From Theristus sp. LFF4_11 (Eukaryota; Nematoda; Chromadorea; Monhysterida; Xyalidae), in assembly GCA_030248135.1 (NCBI GenBank), contig JASANC010003413.1, positions 1 to 21,311 of the forward strand: a stretch of DNA of 21,311 nt, written 5' to 3'. The notes beneath the pieces were generated by a model. That model worked only from the letters and a program-made list of their open reading frames with translations. It did no database searches and had not been told where the DNA came from. The translations under genes and the position numbers were made by a program. Shown here piece by piece: positions 1-9,042 of this stretch. How positions within the stretch are numbered: position 1 is the stretch's first letter; each line of letters opens with the position of its first letter.

Positions 1-215
1 TTTGGCGCAACAGCAGCAGCAAACGGTGTCCCTGAGCTCAGCGAGGTGCCACTCGCGTTCGTGATAGCGCGCCGCAAGCCACTGGTACTGCCGGCGCCAC
101 CACGCTTGCAATGCGGTGCGGCCACGTTGCCAGCAGCGATTTTAAGGAGAGGGACATTCTTTCGGGTGGGGGACAACGCTTTGACTGCGCGTTCTTTGGT
201 CAGACCATTTTACGC
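1..215. CDS. Possible partial coding exon at window edge, strand undecided
   Basis: This GC-rich stretch differs from the AT-rich DNA that follows. Two frames are open to the window edge. The plus frame 1 reads from base 1 to a stop near 279 and passes through a segment starting FGATAAANGVPELSEV. The minus frame is open from about 215 to base 1 and includes NVPLLKIAAGNVAAPHC and GLRRAITNASGTSLSSG. Both look coding in composition, and one must be the shadow of the other. I recognise no domain in either. No good start codon, or splice site that settles the strand, is visible. It may be the end of a gene lying mostly outside the window. Confidence 0.3.
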
Positions 216-960
216 GGGTTTTTTGGCTCTTTTTCCTTGTCAAGCAACACAGTGTGAGTGGAATGCGCTAGCGGGATAACAGTACAGAGGTTATGGACAA
301 CAACGTGTAAAGTGCACTATGCCAGATGACGTGACAGTTTCTTTTTCGTCTGCCTTTGACCTACATTGATTCGTTCATCAGCAGCCGTTGAATTTGGCAA
401 CAAAAAACAAGACGCATTGTTTCTCCATTTACTTTCACCAACAGAGATCCAAGGTCAATCAGACTGTTTGTAATGCATGTGAAAAAATGTAAAATAACAG
501 TAACGTTCTGACATCAAAAGGACACAGTTAAAAATTCCAATTTGTATGCACAAAAATAGAAAAAAATTAAGCCAATCAATATTGACTTAAGTTTAAAACA
601 GATATTTACGAAATGAGATATTATAAAACTTGCAGAGACTTATTGATGAAAGTTGTGTGTACTGGAAAATTTGTGTTACTTATCACTGAAATATGAACGG
701 GAACTTATTGTTGTTGTTGTGACAGTCTGTCTATGATTATGATACACGAACACGACACTATTATCACACACATTGATACTAATACGGCTGGTCTGTGTGG
801 GGCATGGAAACACCGTGCCAAACGCTGTTTTTGCAAAGATACGCACCCCGGCAAAACTCCGTTTAAGATGAAAGAGAGAGCACAGGGAGAGATGAAAAAC
901 AGAAACAGTGACACACAGAAATACTCGCCGGTATTTTAGCTTTTCAGCAGTAAGGAAGGA
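216..960. other. AT-rich non-coding stretch
   Basis: No supported gene. Short overlapping ORFs on both strands at about 705-939 have low-complexity or repeat-like translations and no family resemblance. A TTG trinucleotide run lies near 709-720. Confidence 0.5.
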
Positions 961-962
961 TA

Positions 963-1404
963 CCGTATTACCCCCAATAAACCCCCATGGGGGATTAATA
1001 CGTCAGCGACTTTTAGGGGTGGGGGTTTATTGGTGGGGGGGATTATTGGTGGGGGGGGGGTTTATTTACAAAAAATTCTAGGGGTGGGGGTCTGTTGAAA
1101 AATGGCAAAAATACCTTGGATGGCAGGCAAGAAAGTCGCAGAAACTTCTACTCTACATAGAAATTTCCTTTTATAACAGCCTTTTGTAATGAAATTACTA
1201 TTAACTCACCCATTTGGGGCCTTTGGTAGCACAATTTCATCATTTTCACTGCAACCAGCCACTGAATTCGCTGGGTATGTGTTTCAAACAGGTCTCCAAT
1301 AATCCCCCATGGGGGGATTATTCGGAAACTGGTCGGGGGTGGGGGTTTATTGGTGGGGGGGGGGGATTATTGGTGGGGGGGCTGGGTTAATGGGGGTAAT
1401 ACGG
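963..1404. mobile_element. Non-autonomous DNA transposon F, TA-flanked, G-tract rich
   Basis: The element has terminal inverted repeats: CCGTATTACCCCCA at the left, and TGGGGGTAATACGG at the right, which is its exact reverse complement. Both ends abut TA (961-962 and 1405-1406), consistent with a TA target duplication. No transposase ORF is present. Inside, two similar blocks (about 976-1068 and 1294-1379) each contain a small CCCCCATGGGGG palindrome followed by GGGGGTGGGGGTTTATT and runs of G broken by ATTATTGGT. The middle (about 1080-1290) is ordinary AT-rich DNA. A lone right end of the same family lies near 17308-17332. The TA duplication suggests a Tc1/mariner-like mobiliser, but the termini alone do not prove it. 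Confidence 0.75.
976..1379. repeat. Diverged direct repeat inside element F
   Basis: The blocks at about 976-1068 and 1294-1379 share the order: AATAA, a C5/G5 palindrome around CATG, GATTA, then GGGGTGGGGGTTTATTGGT and further G-runs. Copy one ends in TTTATTT and copy two runs into the right terminus. The layout suggests that one half of the element was duplicated. Confidence 0.6.
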
Positions 1405-1406
1405 TA

Positions 1407-1923
1407 TGATGCACGGTGAACTTCGATAAAATGATGAAATTATACGCTTTGAAGAAAGTGAACGACAACTAACTGAAATTGGTTACAATTGGAATACAAT
1501 GCGACAATGACCTGAGCATATGTCATGGCATGTATTGTATATGGAGCTGCAACACTTTTCATCTAAAATCAGCAACAAAAACACAAGGATTTCGTACAAT
1601 ACGGGGATGGACGGAAACCAGAAAAGAGGAAACGAAGCAAACGCCTTTGAAGTACATGCACTACTACAAACTACTTTGCGCCCTAAATTTAGCAATAAAA
1701 CATTTCAGCAGTCAGCCGGAGCTAAAACCAGAGAAGGGCGCGCACAATTGTGCGTTTTGCGGCAAACAGGCAATGCAGACTTAACCTAAACAAAACGGCT
1801 TTGATGCAGAATAACAACAACAATGAAGCGCTCACTCAACAAAGCTGTTCAAACATGCTGGTTGCAACAACCGAAAAAACCGACCAAGCCATTTTTATCA
1901 ACAACTGGGCGGGTCAGTCAGTA
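1407..1923. other. No supported gene
   Basis: Overlapping plus-strand ORFs of 89-101 codons (about 1479-2019) and a minus ORF exist, but their translations look random and no splice sites link them to the neighbouring gene. The stretch is probably the 3' flank of the minus-strand gene that ends at 1924. Confidence 0.4.
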
Positions 1924-2558
1924 CTAGCAGAGGAGCAAGTGAAATTTTTGGGTTTTTACTTTTTCCGAACTGATTTGGTATTTTTCATTGATTATACCGA
2001 AAAACAAACTCGACACTGAGGAGAAATGAAAATAATAAGAGTCAGTCTGAAGAAAGCAATAAAACGCCGAAAGCTTGACCAACAGCCGTGTAGCCGCCAA
2101 ACGGCCGCATTAATACCTCTGCTAAAAATCGTCGTGCAAGGGTGCCGCAAGCAGGCACAACAGCAACAGCAAGTCTCGGTGTCAGCTGAATCAGACGCAT
2201 GTTTATCGTCAACAACAAATTTCACGCCACGTTGTTGCGCGGTTGTTGTGGTGGTGGCAGTGTTCACTGCGCTGGATGACTCAGCAGTCGTGTTGCTCTT
2301 ATCGCCCTTGTCGTGCTTGATTTCGTCACCTGTTGTCCTCGCTCGACGCTCCGCAGTTCTTGTGAAATTCGGACGTGTTGACGAAACTTCATTGCTGCTA
2401 GTTATTGCGTTAGCTGTGGTCGTCTTGGCAACCGGTGAAGGTGAATCGAATGGATTCGTGTTCTTTTTGGAGTGCGTCGGCTGTTCAGTGACCACGAAAT
2501 CCAAGTCAACCTCCGAGTCATGTATCACGGTCTCGGAAACGGTGGACGGAAATGCCAT
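1924..2558 (-). CDS. Probable two-exon gene, hydrophilic Cys-string protein
   Basis: The product is unrecognised. The minus-strand ORF begins at an ATG at 2558 in a good context (AAAAATGG). A TATAAAG lies 43 bases upstream (2607-2601). The N-terminal half is rich in Ser, Thr, Asp, Glu and Lys and contains an NPF tripeptide within NTNPFDSPSP, a motif that EH domains bind in endocytic proteins. A cysteine string (TCCCCCACLRHPC) follows, a possible palmitoylation site. Read straight through, the ORF stops at 1992 (188 residues). A strong acceptor (CATTTCTCCTCAG) lies just upstream of 2015, and a donor AGAG|GTATTA is at 2116, giving a 101-base intron (2116-2016). The exons 2558-2117 and 2015-1924 then join in frame into 177 residues. 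I prefer the spliced form but cannot prove it. An overlapping plus-strand ORF (2026-2613) has Val/Ser-rich low-complexity translation and is likely its shadow. Confidence 0.5.
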
Positions 2559-2600
2559 TTTTACAAACAACACAGCTGGCTTTTATTTTAGAAATTATTG

Positions 2601-2607
2601 CTTTATA
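2601..2607 (-). promoter_or_regulatory. Candidate TATA box for the gene at 1924-2558
   Basis: TATAAAG on the minus strand, 43 bases before the chosen ATG. That spacing would leave a very short 5' leader, so this is weak support only. Confidence 0.25.
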
Positions 2608-3674
2608 ATCTGACAAAATGATGAAAAAAATTAGATTGACCATTCTCCATGCCGACGAAATAGAGAGATTGGGAGAGACAGGAAAACAGTACAAACTTTA
2701 TTCTTAAATTCACACGATGGATGAGTTTTCTCAACTGAAATTGCCTCAAAACGCAGGAATTAACGTGAAAATATGTACTACAAACCAGAGAAAAAAAGTG
2801 TCGACTTTTTGCCAAATTACACACTTGAATGGACGCGCGCGCGTAACAAAACTGGACAATTTTGTTTGTTTTTAGCCGGTACTTTTGCATCACTCGAAAA
2901 CATCCGCCTTCAACATTGCAATGTAACGCACGGTTTGTTTGTTGTTTATTATTTTTTCAATGAAGGAAATCTATCTGGCCCTGCTTGTATTTGTTTTCAA
3001 TTTGATTCGTCCGAAAGTCAACGGCAAGAGGCAGGCAGGCTGAAGGTGACTGACAGACAGCACTATTTGGGATTACCTGAACTCGAAATCCGATTTCCAC
3101 TAACGTCACGCACAGAATATGGTTTAACGCTGCAATTGAAAACTGAAAGTCTTGCACCTACCCAGTGTACTAGAATATTTTTCCTGACAAACAATCGACA
3201 GTCAAAATCAAACCACAAAATATAAAGGAAAATTGTATCTGAAAGTGCATTCTATTTCCAATTGACAAGCGTTTTAAATGAGCTTCAAAAATCCAGTTCA
3301 AGCTTGGTTGGTGCGCGCACACAAGAACTTCAACTGGGTAAAAACAATTTTGTCATGTACTGTAGCTAAGCAACAGCTACACAGTGAGGCTTGAACCGGG
3401 TCTGCTGGCGGATACGGACGCAAGTTGACAATTCGAATATCACGTGATACGTAAAAACGATGAAAAGTGAAACATAAACTGGGTGGGTTGTCATTCATGA
3501 CCCATGAGACTAAAAGAGGTGAGAAACAACACAACCACAACGCAATTCAGACAGAGAACGAATGAAAACCGAGTTCTGCAATCAGCATCTACAGCAGAGA
3601 AACAAGGAATCCAGTAATATTGTTTAAGTTATCCAAATATTATTTTTTCTTCAAGACCTGCGACTCAATGCGGT
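2608..3674. other. Mostly non-coding intergenic stretch
   Basis: A plus ORF at 2773-3225 (150 codons) has no recognisable domain and is probably chance. A GCGCGCGC run sits at about 2835. Apart from the small ORF at 2960, I see no supported element. Confidence 0.4.
2960..3043 (+). CDS. Small ORF resembling a signal peptide exon
   Basis: The ATG at 2960 opens a 27-codon ORF beginning MKEIYLALLVFVFNLI. It has a charged start and a hydrophobic core, then a polar end (RPKVNGK), the pattern of a secretory signal peptide. The stop at 3041-3043 follows at once. It could be the first exon of a secreted protein, but I found no convincing donor before the stop. A T-rich tract precedes the ATG. It could well be chance. 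Confidence 0.15.
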   Translation: MKEIYLALLVFVFNLIRPKVNGKRQAG

Positions 3675-3774
3675 TGTAGACGTGGAAAGGAAACTAGTTT
3701 CAATCTTTAAGTGGTAATTAAGGATGTAGACGTGGAAAGGAAACTAGTTTCAATCTTTAAGTGGTAATTAAGGA
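3675..3774. repeat. Perfect tandem duplication, 2 x 50 bp
   Basis: Bases 3675-3724 are repeated without change at 3725-3774. Each unit begins TGTAGACGTGG and contains the palindrome GAAACTAGTTTC. Perfect identity points to a recent duplication. Confidence 0.95.
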
Positions 3775-3779
3775 TAGCC

Positions 3780-3826
3780 AAAGTGACCCGGCCTTATTTA
3801 GGGGACTCGGTCACTCGGGTCACTTT
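3780..3826. repeat. Hairpin with 11-bp perfect stem
   Basis: AAAGTGACCCG at 3780-3790 pairs with CGGGTCACTTT at 3816-3826 across a 25-base loop. It starts six bases after the 50-bp tandem duplication. It may be part of an old repeat or a structured transcript; nothing else identifies it. Confidence 0.7.
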
Positions 3827-4564
3827 ACCAATTTTGAATTCCCGCGTTATGCATGAGACTGCATGCGCGCATTGAGTCTCGGGACCAAAATAAAGATATT
3901 ATCGTCATTACAGAACCTAAACTCTTCCAAAACGGTTTTCAGTTATCTCTGAAGATCTGCCAATAACAGAATTTTGCACTCTTATCCTACAGAAAAATTC
4001 ATCTCGTTTACGCTCACGAAGCAAAAATAGCAAAGAGTAAAAGCTACCTAAGTTATATGGATTTAGAGAATTTATGAAGACGTGTCCAAAACGTAGGTCG
4101 AGTCAAAAGACGCAATGAGTGGGCTAGGCCTCGACGCTTACGCTGTTTAAAAACGAGAACTTATACAAAATCGCCAAAGATTCAGTCTCATATAAAAGGA
4201 GATGGACAAAACTTCCTAAAAGTTACAGTCAAAACTTCAAAAAATATGCAGTAATGTATGAATGACACATTGAGCGGATCCCATCCAGCTGGTTAGACCT
4301 TTCAGTTAACCAAGTTCAAAAGCAGCTAATCAGCTTGCCAGATACACATGCCACAATACACATTGTATAATTTTATAGGTTTGAATTGCAGATTGCCTGT
4401 GAAGGCTGTGATTGATTTTTGGTTTTCAGTTTGACTACACATTAGTTCATCATATGTTCATTAGTGCAGTGCAGTGCAAAAAACGTTTGTTAACATGCCT
4501 CAGCAATCTATCGTCTCGACAAATCGCCGGTGGCGGTGGGTATAACATGATTGCACAGATTGTC
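3827..4564. other. No supported gene
   Basis: AT-rich. A TATAAAAG at about 4192-4199 could be a TATA box but no coding region follows. A minus ORF at 4450-4683 overlaps the SINE and is a shadow. Confidence 0.4.
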
Positions 4565-4755
4565 ACCCTCGTGGCCTGGTGGTAGTGCGTTAGACTACAG
4601 TCTGTGCACTCGGGGGATCGAGCCCCGCCGAGGGGTGTATAGGCACTTAATGACAGAGAAAACTCGATGGGCGCCCTACTCAATGGCGTTCTGTACGCTT
4701 CTCTGGGTTAGCCCTGGCTAAAAACATCGCCTAAAAATCCCAACAACAACAACAA
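4565..4755 (+). mobile_element. tRNA-derived SINE with (AAC)n tail
   Basis: The 5' part reads as a degenerate tRNA. It has an A-box-like TGGCCTGGTGGTAGTGCG (about 4572-4589) and a B-box-like GGATCGAGCCC (about 4615-4625). An acceptor-like pair, CCCTCG near 4566 and CGAGGG near 4629, encloses them. These are the internal pol III promoter boxes. A tRNA-unrelated body follows (about 4640-4735), and the copy ends in a CAA/AAC simple repeat (4741-4755), a usual SINE tail. The anticodon arm does not pair well, so this is not a working tRNA gene. I did not find a clear target duplication. Confidence 0.8.
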
Positions 4756-4914
4756 AGAAACTAAAAACCAACCTCAGCTTGGCGAAGTGGAATGGAGTCC
4801 AACGGTTCAGTCAAACAACGCAACGCCTGGTTTCGGAAAGGCTCTTTTTTCTGCGGACTACACGGTCTACAAAGCAGCTACTTGCCTGAAAAATTTGCTT
4901 TCGAACATAAAGTT

Positions 4915-5030
4915 TATTATTATTATAAATCCCAATTTTTAATTATTTTTTTTAAATTAATTCACAAATTTTCAAAATTCCGGAAGAAAATCTGAAGTCG
5001 AATCGACAAAAAGAGGTGCATTCGAATTGC
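4915..5030. repeat. Left copy of a diverged direct repeat flanking the nest
   Basis: This stretch and 17125-17245 share, in the same order and orientation: AATCCCA, AT-only runs, a CCGGA(A/G)GAAAATC block, a TCGAA-rich stretch and AGGTGCATTCGA. Similarity is moderate by eye. It may be a dispersed repeat, or a duplication that brackets the roughly 12-kb block. Confidence 0.5.
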
Positions 5031-5186
5031 GCTGATGCGCTGCCGCCTGCCGCTGAATCCAAATTTTGGAGCCAAATATCAGGTCATTTGACCTCCAAAT
5101 TACCCCTTCAGTCCAACCAATAGTTGTTCTCAGTTTTTTTCACTTTTTTAATTTGGAAAATCAAAGTTGTGTCTCATCAATCTGGG

Positions 5187-5194
5187 AGTGCAGT
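5187..5194. repeat. TSD of element C (left)
   Basis: AGTGCAGT, repeated exactly at 11412-11419. It brackets the whole C insertion. Confidence 0.9.
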
Positions 5195-5826
5195 CATAGT
5201 TGTTCCAGAGCCGAGGGGTTGGGGGGGCCGATATAGATAGCTGGAGCAAATTTTCCAGATAGATAGATAGCTGGAAAATTTTGGGGGGGGGCGCGGGGGG
5301 GCCATGTGACTTTGGGGCAGTACCGAAGGCGAAAGCAAATTTTCGAGGGGGGGGGGGTACGTGGGGGGGGGGGGGGTGCCGAAAATTTTTCAGTGGGGGG
5401 GGTGTCAGTCAAGGTACAGTGACACCCCCCCAGGCGTGGGCCATGGGCAGTAGCGAAAGTGCGGGGGGGTGGGGTGGGGGGGGGTCCACCCCCCCATCAG
5501 CCGAAAATCCTGCCCGTGCACGGGCAGATACCCGTGTACCCCCCCCTCCCCCCCTTTACCTCGACACGGGTACTGGACTCCCCCCCCCCCCCCCCTCCGC
5601 GAGAAAACACGGGATCGCACCCCCCCCTCACGGTGGTCAATCTCATCTCGAATTTTTTTAAAAATACCGTAATTTTTGCATTTTTCTTGACGTTTGTGTC
5701 TGTCCCTGCATAGATTTTGTTGTTTCTGACCAAACAAGCAGCTTGTTTGCACAAAATATTCTGTATTTCACAAGAATTTCTGTGTTTTTCTAAGGCAAAA
5801 ATTTGGCATCACCCGTGCGATCCCGT

Positions 5827-6566
5827 TAGGGTTGTTAAAAAAAACAAAAATCGTCATTTTTGTTTTTTTTTTTAAAAAAAAATTTTTTTTTTTAAAAAAA
5901 AAATTTCAAAAATCAAAGTTGTGCTAAATCAATCAGGGAGTCCGAAGAACCACATATGATATGCAAGCGCCTCCCGAATGACACCCGTATGGCGGAACTT
6001 TGCAGATTTTGTTTTGGTGACCTCAATTACCCATTTTCCAAACCGTCACCATGCCTCTTCTTGTGTTTTGACCTCCAAAACGTCACTAATTGTCCCCAGC
6101 TAAGCTAATGCTAAAGTGAAGACAAACATACCGCCTTGAAATTCGATCAATTCTTCTGATGGTGTCGCGACGACACGACACGAAGCAGCAACCAGACAAC
6201 GTGGCGCTTGCAAACGGTGCAGCGAGCACAATCGGACGCTCTGCGAGGCTAATCGTCACCTTATCTGCATCGGAAATGGTAGGCTAAGCTTTGGGACGCT
6301 CAAAAACTTCATCGCAGATGTTGTCGAAGCCTAAAATCAGTCGGTAAAACGGCCCAAAATCGACTGCTAAAGGTTTTACGAGGTATAATCAAAGAAAATT
6401 TTTGTTGAACTTTCGAAAAATTGTGCCAAAATTGAGGTTTTCAGAGCATATTCGAGGAAAATTTTTCGAATTTTTTTTTTAAAAAAAAAAATCGGCAATT
6501 TTGTTTTTTTTTTTAATCACTTTTTTTTTAAAAAAAAAAAAATTTCATTTTTGTTTAACAACCCTA
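5827..6566 (+). mobile_element. hAT-like MITE X copy 1
   Basis: 740 bp. The left end is TAGGGTTGTTAA and the right end is TTAACAACCCTA, a perfect inverted repeat. The 8-bp TSD is GATCCCGT (5819-5826 and 6567-6574). The unoccupied site is in B copy 2 near 16336-16350. Ac-type hAT elements in plants also begin TAGGG and make 8-bp duplications, so hAT is the best assignment. The subterminal regions are long A- and T-runs. The central 400 bp is of normal composition and is shared by four X copies in this window. Confidence 0.92.
6159..6287 (+). other. Small ORF shared by the X copies
   Basis: A 42-codon ORF starting MVSRRHDTKQQPDNV lies in the centre of X1. It is also open in X2, X3 and X4, with both silent and replacement differences among copies. 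It has a coding-like composition unlike the rest of X and could be a relic of a transposase or captured exon. No family is recognised, and chance is possible. Confidence 0.2.
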
Positions 6567-6697
6567 GATCCCGTGCACCCCCCCCTCACGAAATTTTTCT
6601 GCCAGTGCACCCCCCCCTCAGGAAAATTTGCTGCCCGTGCACCCCCCCTCACCGAGAAGGCACCTGACCCCCCCCCCCTCTAAAATTAGGCAAACAC

Positions 6698-8004
6698 CAG
6701 TACCGTGGGCGGGGGGGGTGGGGGTAGGGTTGTTAAACAAAAATGAAAATTTTTTTTTAAAAAAAAAAAGTGATTAAAAAAAAACAAAAATGCCGATTTT
6801 TTTTTTTTTTAAAATTCGAAAAATTTTCCTCTAATATGCTCTGAAAACCTCAATTTTGAAACAATTTTTCGAAAGTTCAACAAAAATTTTCTTTGATTAT
6901 ACCTCGTAAAACCTTTAGCAGTCGATTTTGGGCCGTTTTACCGACTGATTTTAGGCTTCGACAACATCTGCGATGAAGTTTTTGAGCGTCCCAAAGCTTA
7001 GCCTACCATTTCCGATGCAGATAAGGTGACGATTCGCCTCGCAGAGCGTCCGATTGTGCTCGCTGCTCCGTTTGCAAGCGCTACGTTGTCTGGTTGCTGC
7101 TTCGTGTCGTGTCGTCGCGACACCATCAGAAGAATTGATCGAATTTCAAGGCGGTATGTTTGTCTTCACTTTAGCATTAGCTTAGCTGGGGACAATTAGT
7201 GACGTTTTGGAGGTCAAAACACAAGAAGAGGCATGGTGACGGTTTGGAAAAGGGGTAATTGAGGTCACCAAAACAAAATCTGCAAAGTTCCGCCATACGG
7301 GAGTCATTCGGGAGGCGCTTGCATATCATATGTGGTTCTTCGGACTCCCTGATTGATTTAGCACAACTTTGATTTTTGAAATTTTTAAAAAAAAAAATTT
7401 TTTTAAAAAAAAAAACAAAAATGACGATTTTTGTTTTTTTTAACAACCCTAGGTGGGGGGGGGTCCACCCCCCCAGAGCACCCGAGACCGTCGGGTGGGG
7501 GGGGGGGGTGGGGGGGGCACCGTGCCACCCCCCCCCCCTAAAACCGGGCACCCCCCCCATCGTACCCCCCCCCCCTCGAAAATTTGGCCGACACCCCCCC
7601 ACCCCCCCATGAAATTTTGTCTGGCGGACACCCCCCCCCCCAAAATTTTCTGCACACCCTGAAATTTTTTTCGAAAATCATGATTTTTTGTCTATAAAGT
7701 CCATAATATAAGCTGAATATATGATAACTTGACCATCTTCATTGTAATTTCAACGATTTTGCAGCAAAATTTAGCGTTTTTCCTTCAAAATTTAAGCGAA
7801 AAATTATCATGGGGGGGGGGGGGGGGGGTGGGACCCCCCCCCCAACAGAAAATTTTGAAAAAATGCACCCCCCCCCCATGGGACCCCCTGGGGGGTTCCC
7901 ACGTTACCATAGGTTGGACACCCCCCCTCACTTTTTGGTCGGCACCCCCCCCCCCCCCACGGTACCATACCCCCCCTCGAAATTTTTTTGGGCCCACGGT
8001 ACTG
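6698..8004 (-). mobile_element. hAT-like MITE A copy 1 (A-1), with nested X2
   Basis: It starts CAGTACCGTGGG and ends CCCACGGTACTG, a perfect 12-bp inverted repeat. The perfect 8-bp TSD is GCAAACAC (6690-6697 and 8005-8012). Removing X2 leaves about 572 bp. Orientation is opposite to A-2 and A-3. The same site is unoccupied in B copy 2 (about 17033-17041). Confidence 0.9.
6725..7451 (-). mobile_element. hAT-like MITE X copy 2 (inverted)
   Basis: 727 bp with the same TAGGGTTGTTAA ends. TSD GGTGGGGG is at 6717-6724 and 7452-7459. It lies opposite in orientation to X1, 158 bp away. Because each copy has its own unrelated TSD, the pair arose by two insertions, not as one foldback element. Confidence 0.92.
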
Positions 8005-8030
8005 GCAAACACCCCCCCCCCTCACCCGAG

Positions 8031-8254
8031 ATTTGTATACATACTTAAAAAGTGATGTTTTGAGTTCGGCTCAGTGGTGGCTGGCAATGAGTCGTTGTAG
8101 GTTCCTAATCCTAAACCTAATCCTAATCCTAAGCCAAGCCTTTTTTATAAGGTGAAAATGATCAATTTAGTTTTTGCATTTTTTTCTTTCCTGTGTTAAA
8201 GGGCAGGGGCCACCGCTACTGCACATGCACCTGTTTTAATAATGATGCATTACG
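8031..8254 (+). mobile_element. SINE-like insertion with 10-bp TSD
   Basis: A 224-bp insert in B copy 1 is flanked by the perfect 10-mer CTCACCCGAG (8021-8030 and 8255-8264). In B copy 2 the site is uninterrupted. A-box-like TCGGCTCAGTGGTGG (about 8066) and B-box-like GGTTCCTAATCC (about 8100) lie 30-odd bases apart, as in tRNA-derived SINEs. A CCTAAT/CCTAAA simple repeat follows (about 8104-8136). It has no A-rich or AAC tail and is not similar to the SINE at 4565. The insertion is certain; the SINE class is likely, not proven. Confidence 0.6.
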
Positions 8255-9042
8255 CTCACCCGAGGTCCCGCTTTTCGCTACTGGCCATGGGGGGTGCACT
8301 ATTGCAGAAAAATTTCTGGGGGGGTGCACACCCCCCACCCCACCCATGAGATTTTTTCGCTTAAATTTTGTAGGAAAAACGCTAAATTTTGCTGCAAAAT
8401 CTTTGAAATTACAATGAAGAATGTCAAGTTACCATATATTTAGCTTATATTATGGACTTTAAGGACAAAAAGTCATGATTTTTGAGCAAAAATTCATGAT
8501 TTTTGGGTGGTCCGAGAAAATTTTTGGGGGGTGTCACTGTTACTTAGGTCCATGTAGGGGGGGGGGGTGGGTGGGGTGTCCAGCAAATTTCGAGGGGGGG
8601 TGTGGATGGTCCAGTGTCAGGTTTTGGGGGGTGGGTGTCGCGTGACCCCCCCCCACGCGGAGGTCTCGGGTGCTCTGGGGGGGGTGTACCCCCCACCCCC
8701 CCCCTCGTCTTCGGTACTGGTTTGGGGGGGGGCCGGTCAAAATTTTGAAATTTGATAGATAGACAGCTAAAACGCTAAAAAGCTATAAAAACAGCAAAAT
8801 AATGCTAAAAATACACTAAAAATCAAGTATAAACGCGTATTTTACCTAAAATTAGCGAAATTTTCAAGAATTACGAGCAAAAATGGTCAATTTTGGTCAA
8901 AAATTGACTCATTTTTTTGTCTTCGAAGACAAAAATTTTCAGATAGATAGCTGGCTGAGAGTTTTTTTTAGATAGATAATAGCTGAGCCGAAAAAACCTG
9001 TTTGATAGAGATAGATTCGAAATTTTTTTGGGGGGGCCGGCC

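Larger units (their letters stand above)
4756..5194. other. Left flank of the transposon nest
   Basis: No gene. The stretch at about 4920-5030 resembles 17125-17245 on the other side of the nest. The last part (about 5130-5194) recalls the subterminal sequence of family X: AATCAAAGTTGTG, then CAATCTGGGAGT. It may therefore be an older, diverged relative of X. Its continuation would be 11420-11424, after the second TSD of element C. Confidence 0.4.
5448..8283 (+). mobile_element. hAT-like MITE B copy 1, with nested X1, A-1 and a SINE-like insert
   Basis: The left end is CAGTAGCGAAAG and the right end is CTTTTCGCTACTG, inverted with a small slip. The perfect 8-bp TSD GCCATGGG lies at 5440-5447 and 8284-8291. 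Three insertions inside it (X1, A-1, and 8031-8254) remove cleanly to about 539 bp. The remaining B sequence aligns with B copy 2 (15520-17076), where X1's, A-1's and the 8031 insert's sites are unoccupied. Its body has C-run blocks on this strand and an AT-rich core (about 5650-5815). Confidence 0.88.
5318..8719 (+). mobile_element. hAT-like MITE A' copy 1, with nested B1
   Basis: Termini are CAGTACCGAAGGCGA at the left and TCGTCTTCGGTACTG at the right, inverted with one mismatch. The flanking 8-mers are CTTTGGGG (5310-5317) and GTTTGGGG (8720-8727), 7 of 8 matching. Removing B1 and its duplication leaves about 558 bp, close to the 573 bp of A' copy 2 (15561-16133). The element consists of G-run and C-run blocks around an AT-rich core (about 8340-8500). 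This core is shared with family A and includes GCTGCAAAATCTTTGAAATT. It codes for nothing recognisable. Confidence 0.85.

Noticed and set aside
2026..2613. Plus-strand ORF of 195 codons
   Set aside because: It lies antisense to the better minus-strand gene. Its Val- and Ser-rich translation (AVVVVVAVF) mirrors the Thr/Asn codons of the other strand.
2773..3225. Plus-strand ORF of 150 codons
   Set aside because: No domain, no promoter, mixed composition, and no splice partner; it could be chance at this GC content.
4565..4636. A functional tRNA gene
   Set aside because: The anticodon stem does not pair, and the unit continues into a SINE body with an (AAC)n tail.
5281..5754. Many overlapping Gly- or Pro-rich ORFs on both strands through the G/C-runs (also 7376-8055, 8540-9807, 15896-17028 and 20579-21097)
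   Set aside because: G-runs and C-runs cannot contain stop codons, so long frames are open by composition. The translations are poly-Gly/Pro and change with run length between copies.
5827..7451. A single foldback transposon made of X1 and X2
   Set aside because: Each arm has complete TAGGGTTGTTAA ends and its own unrelated 8-bp TSD, so they are two insertions.
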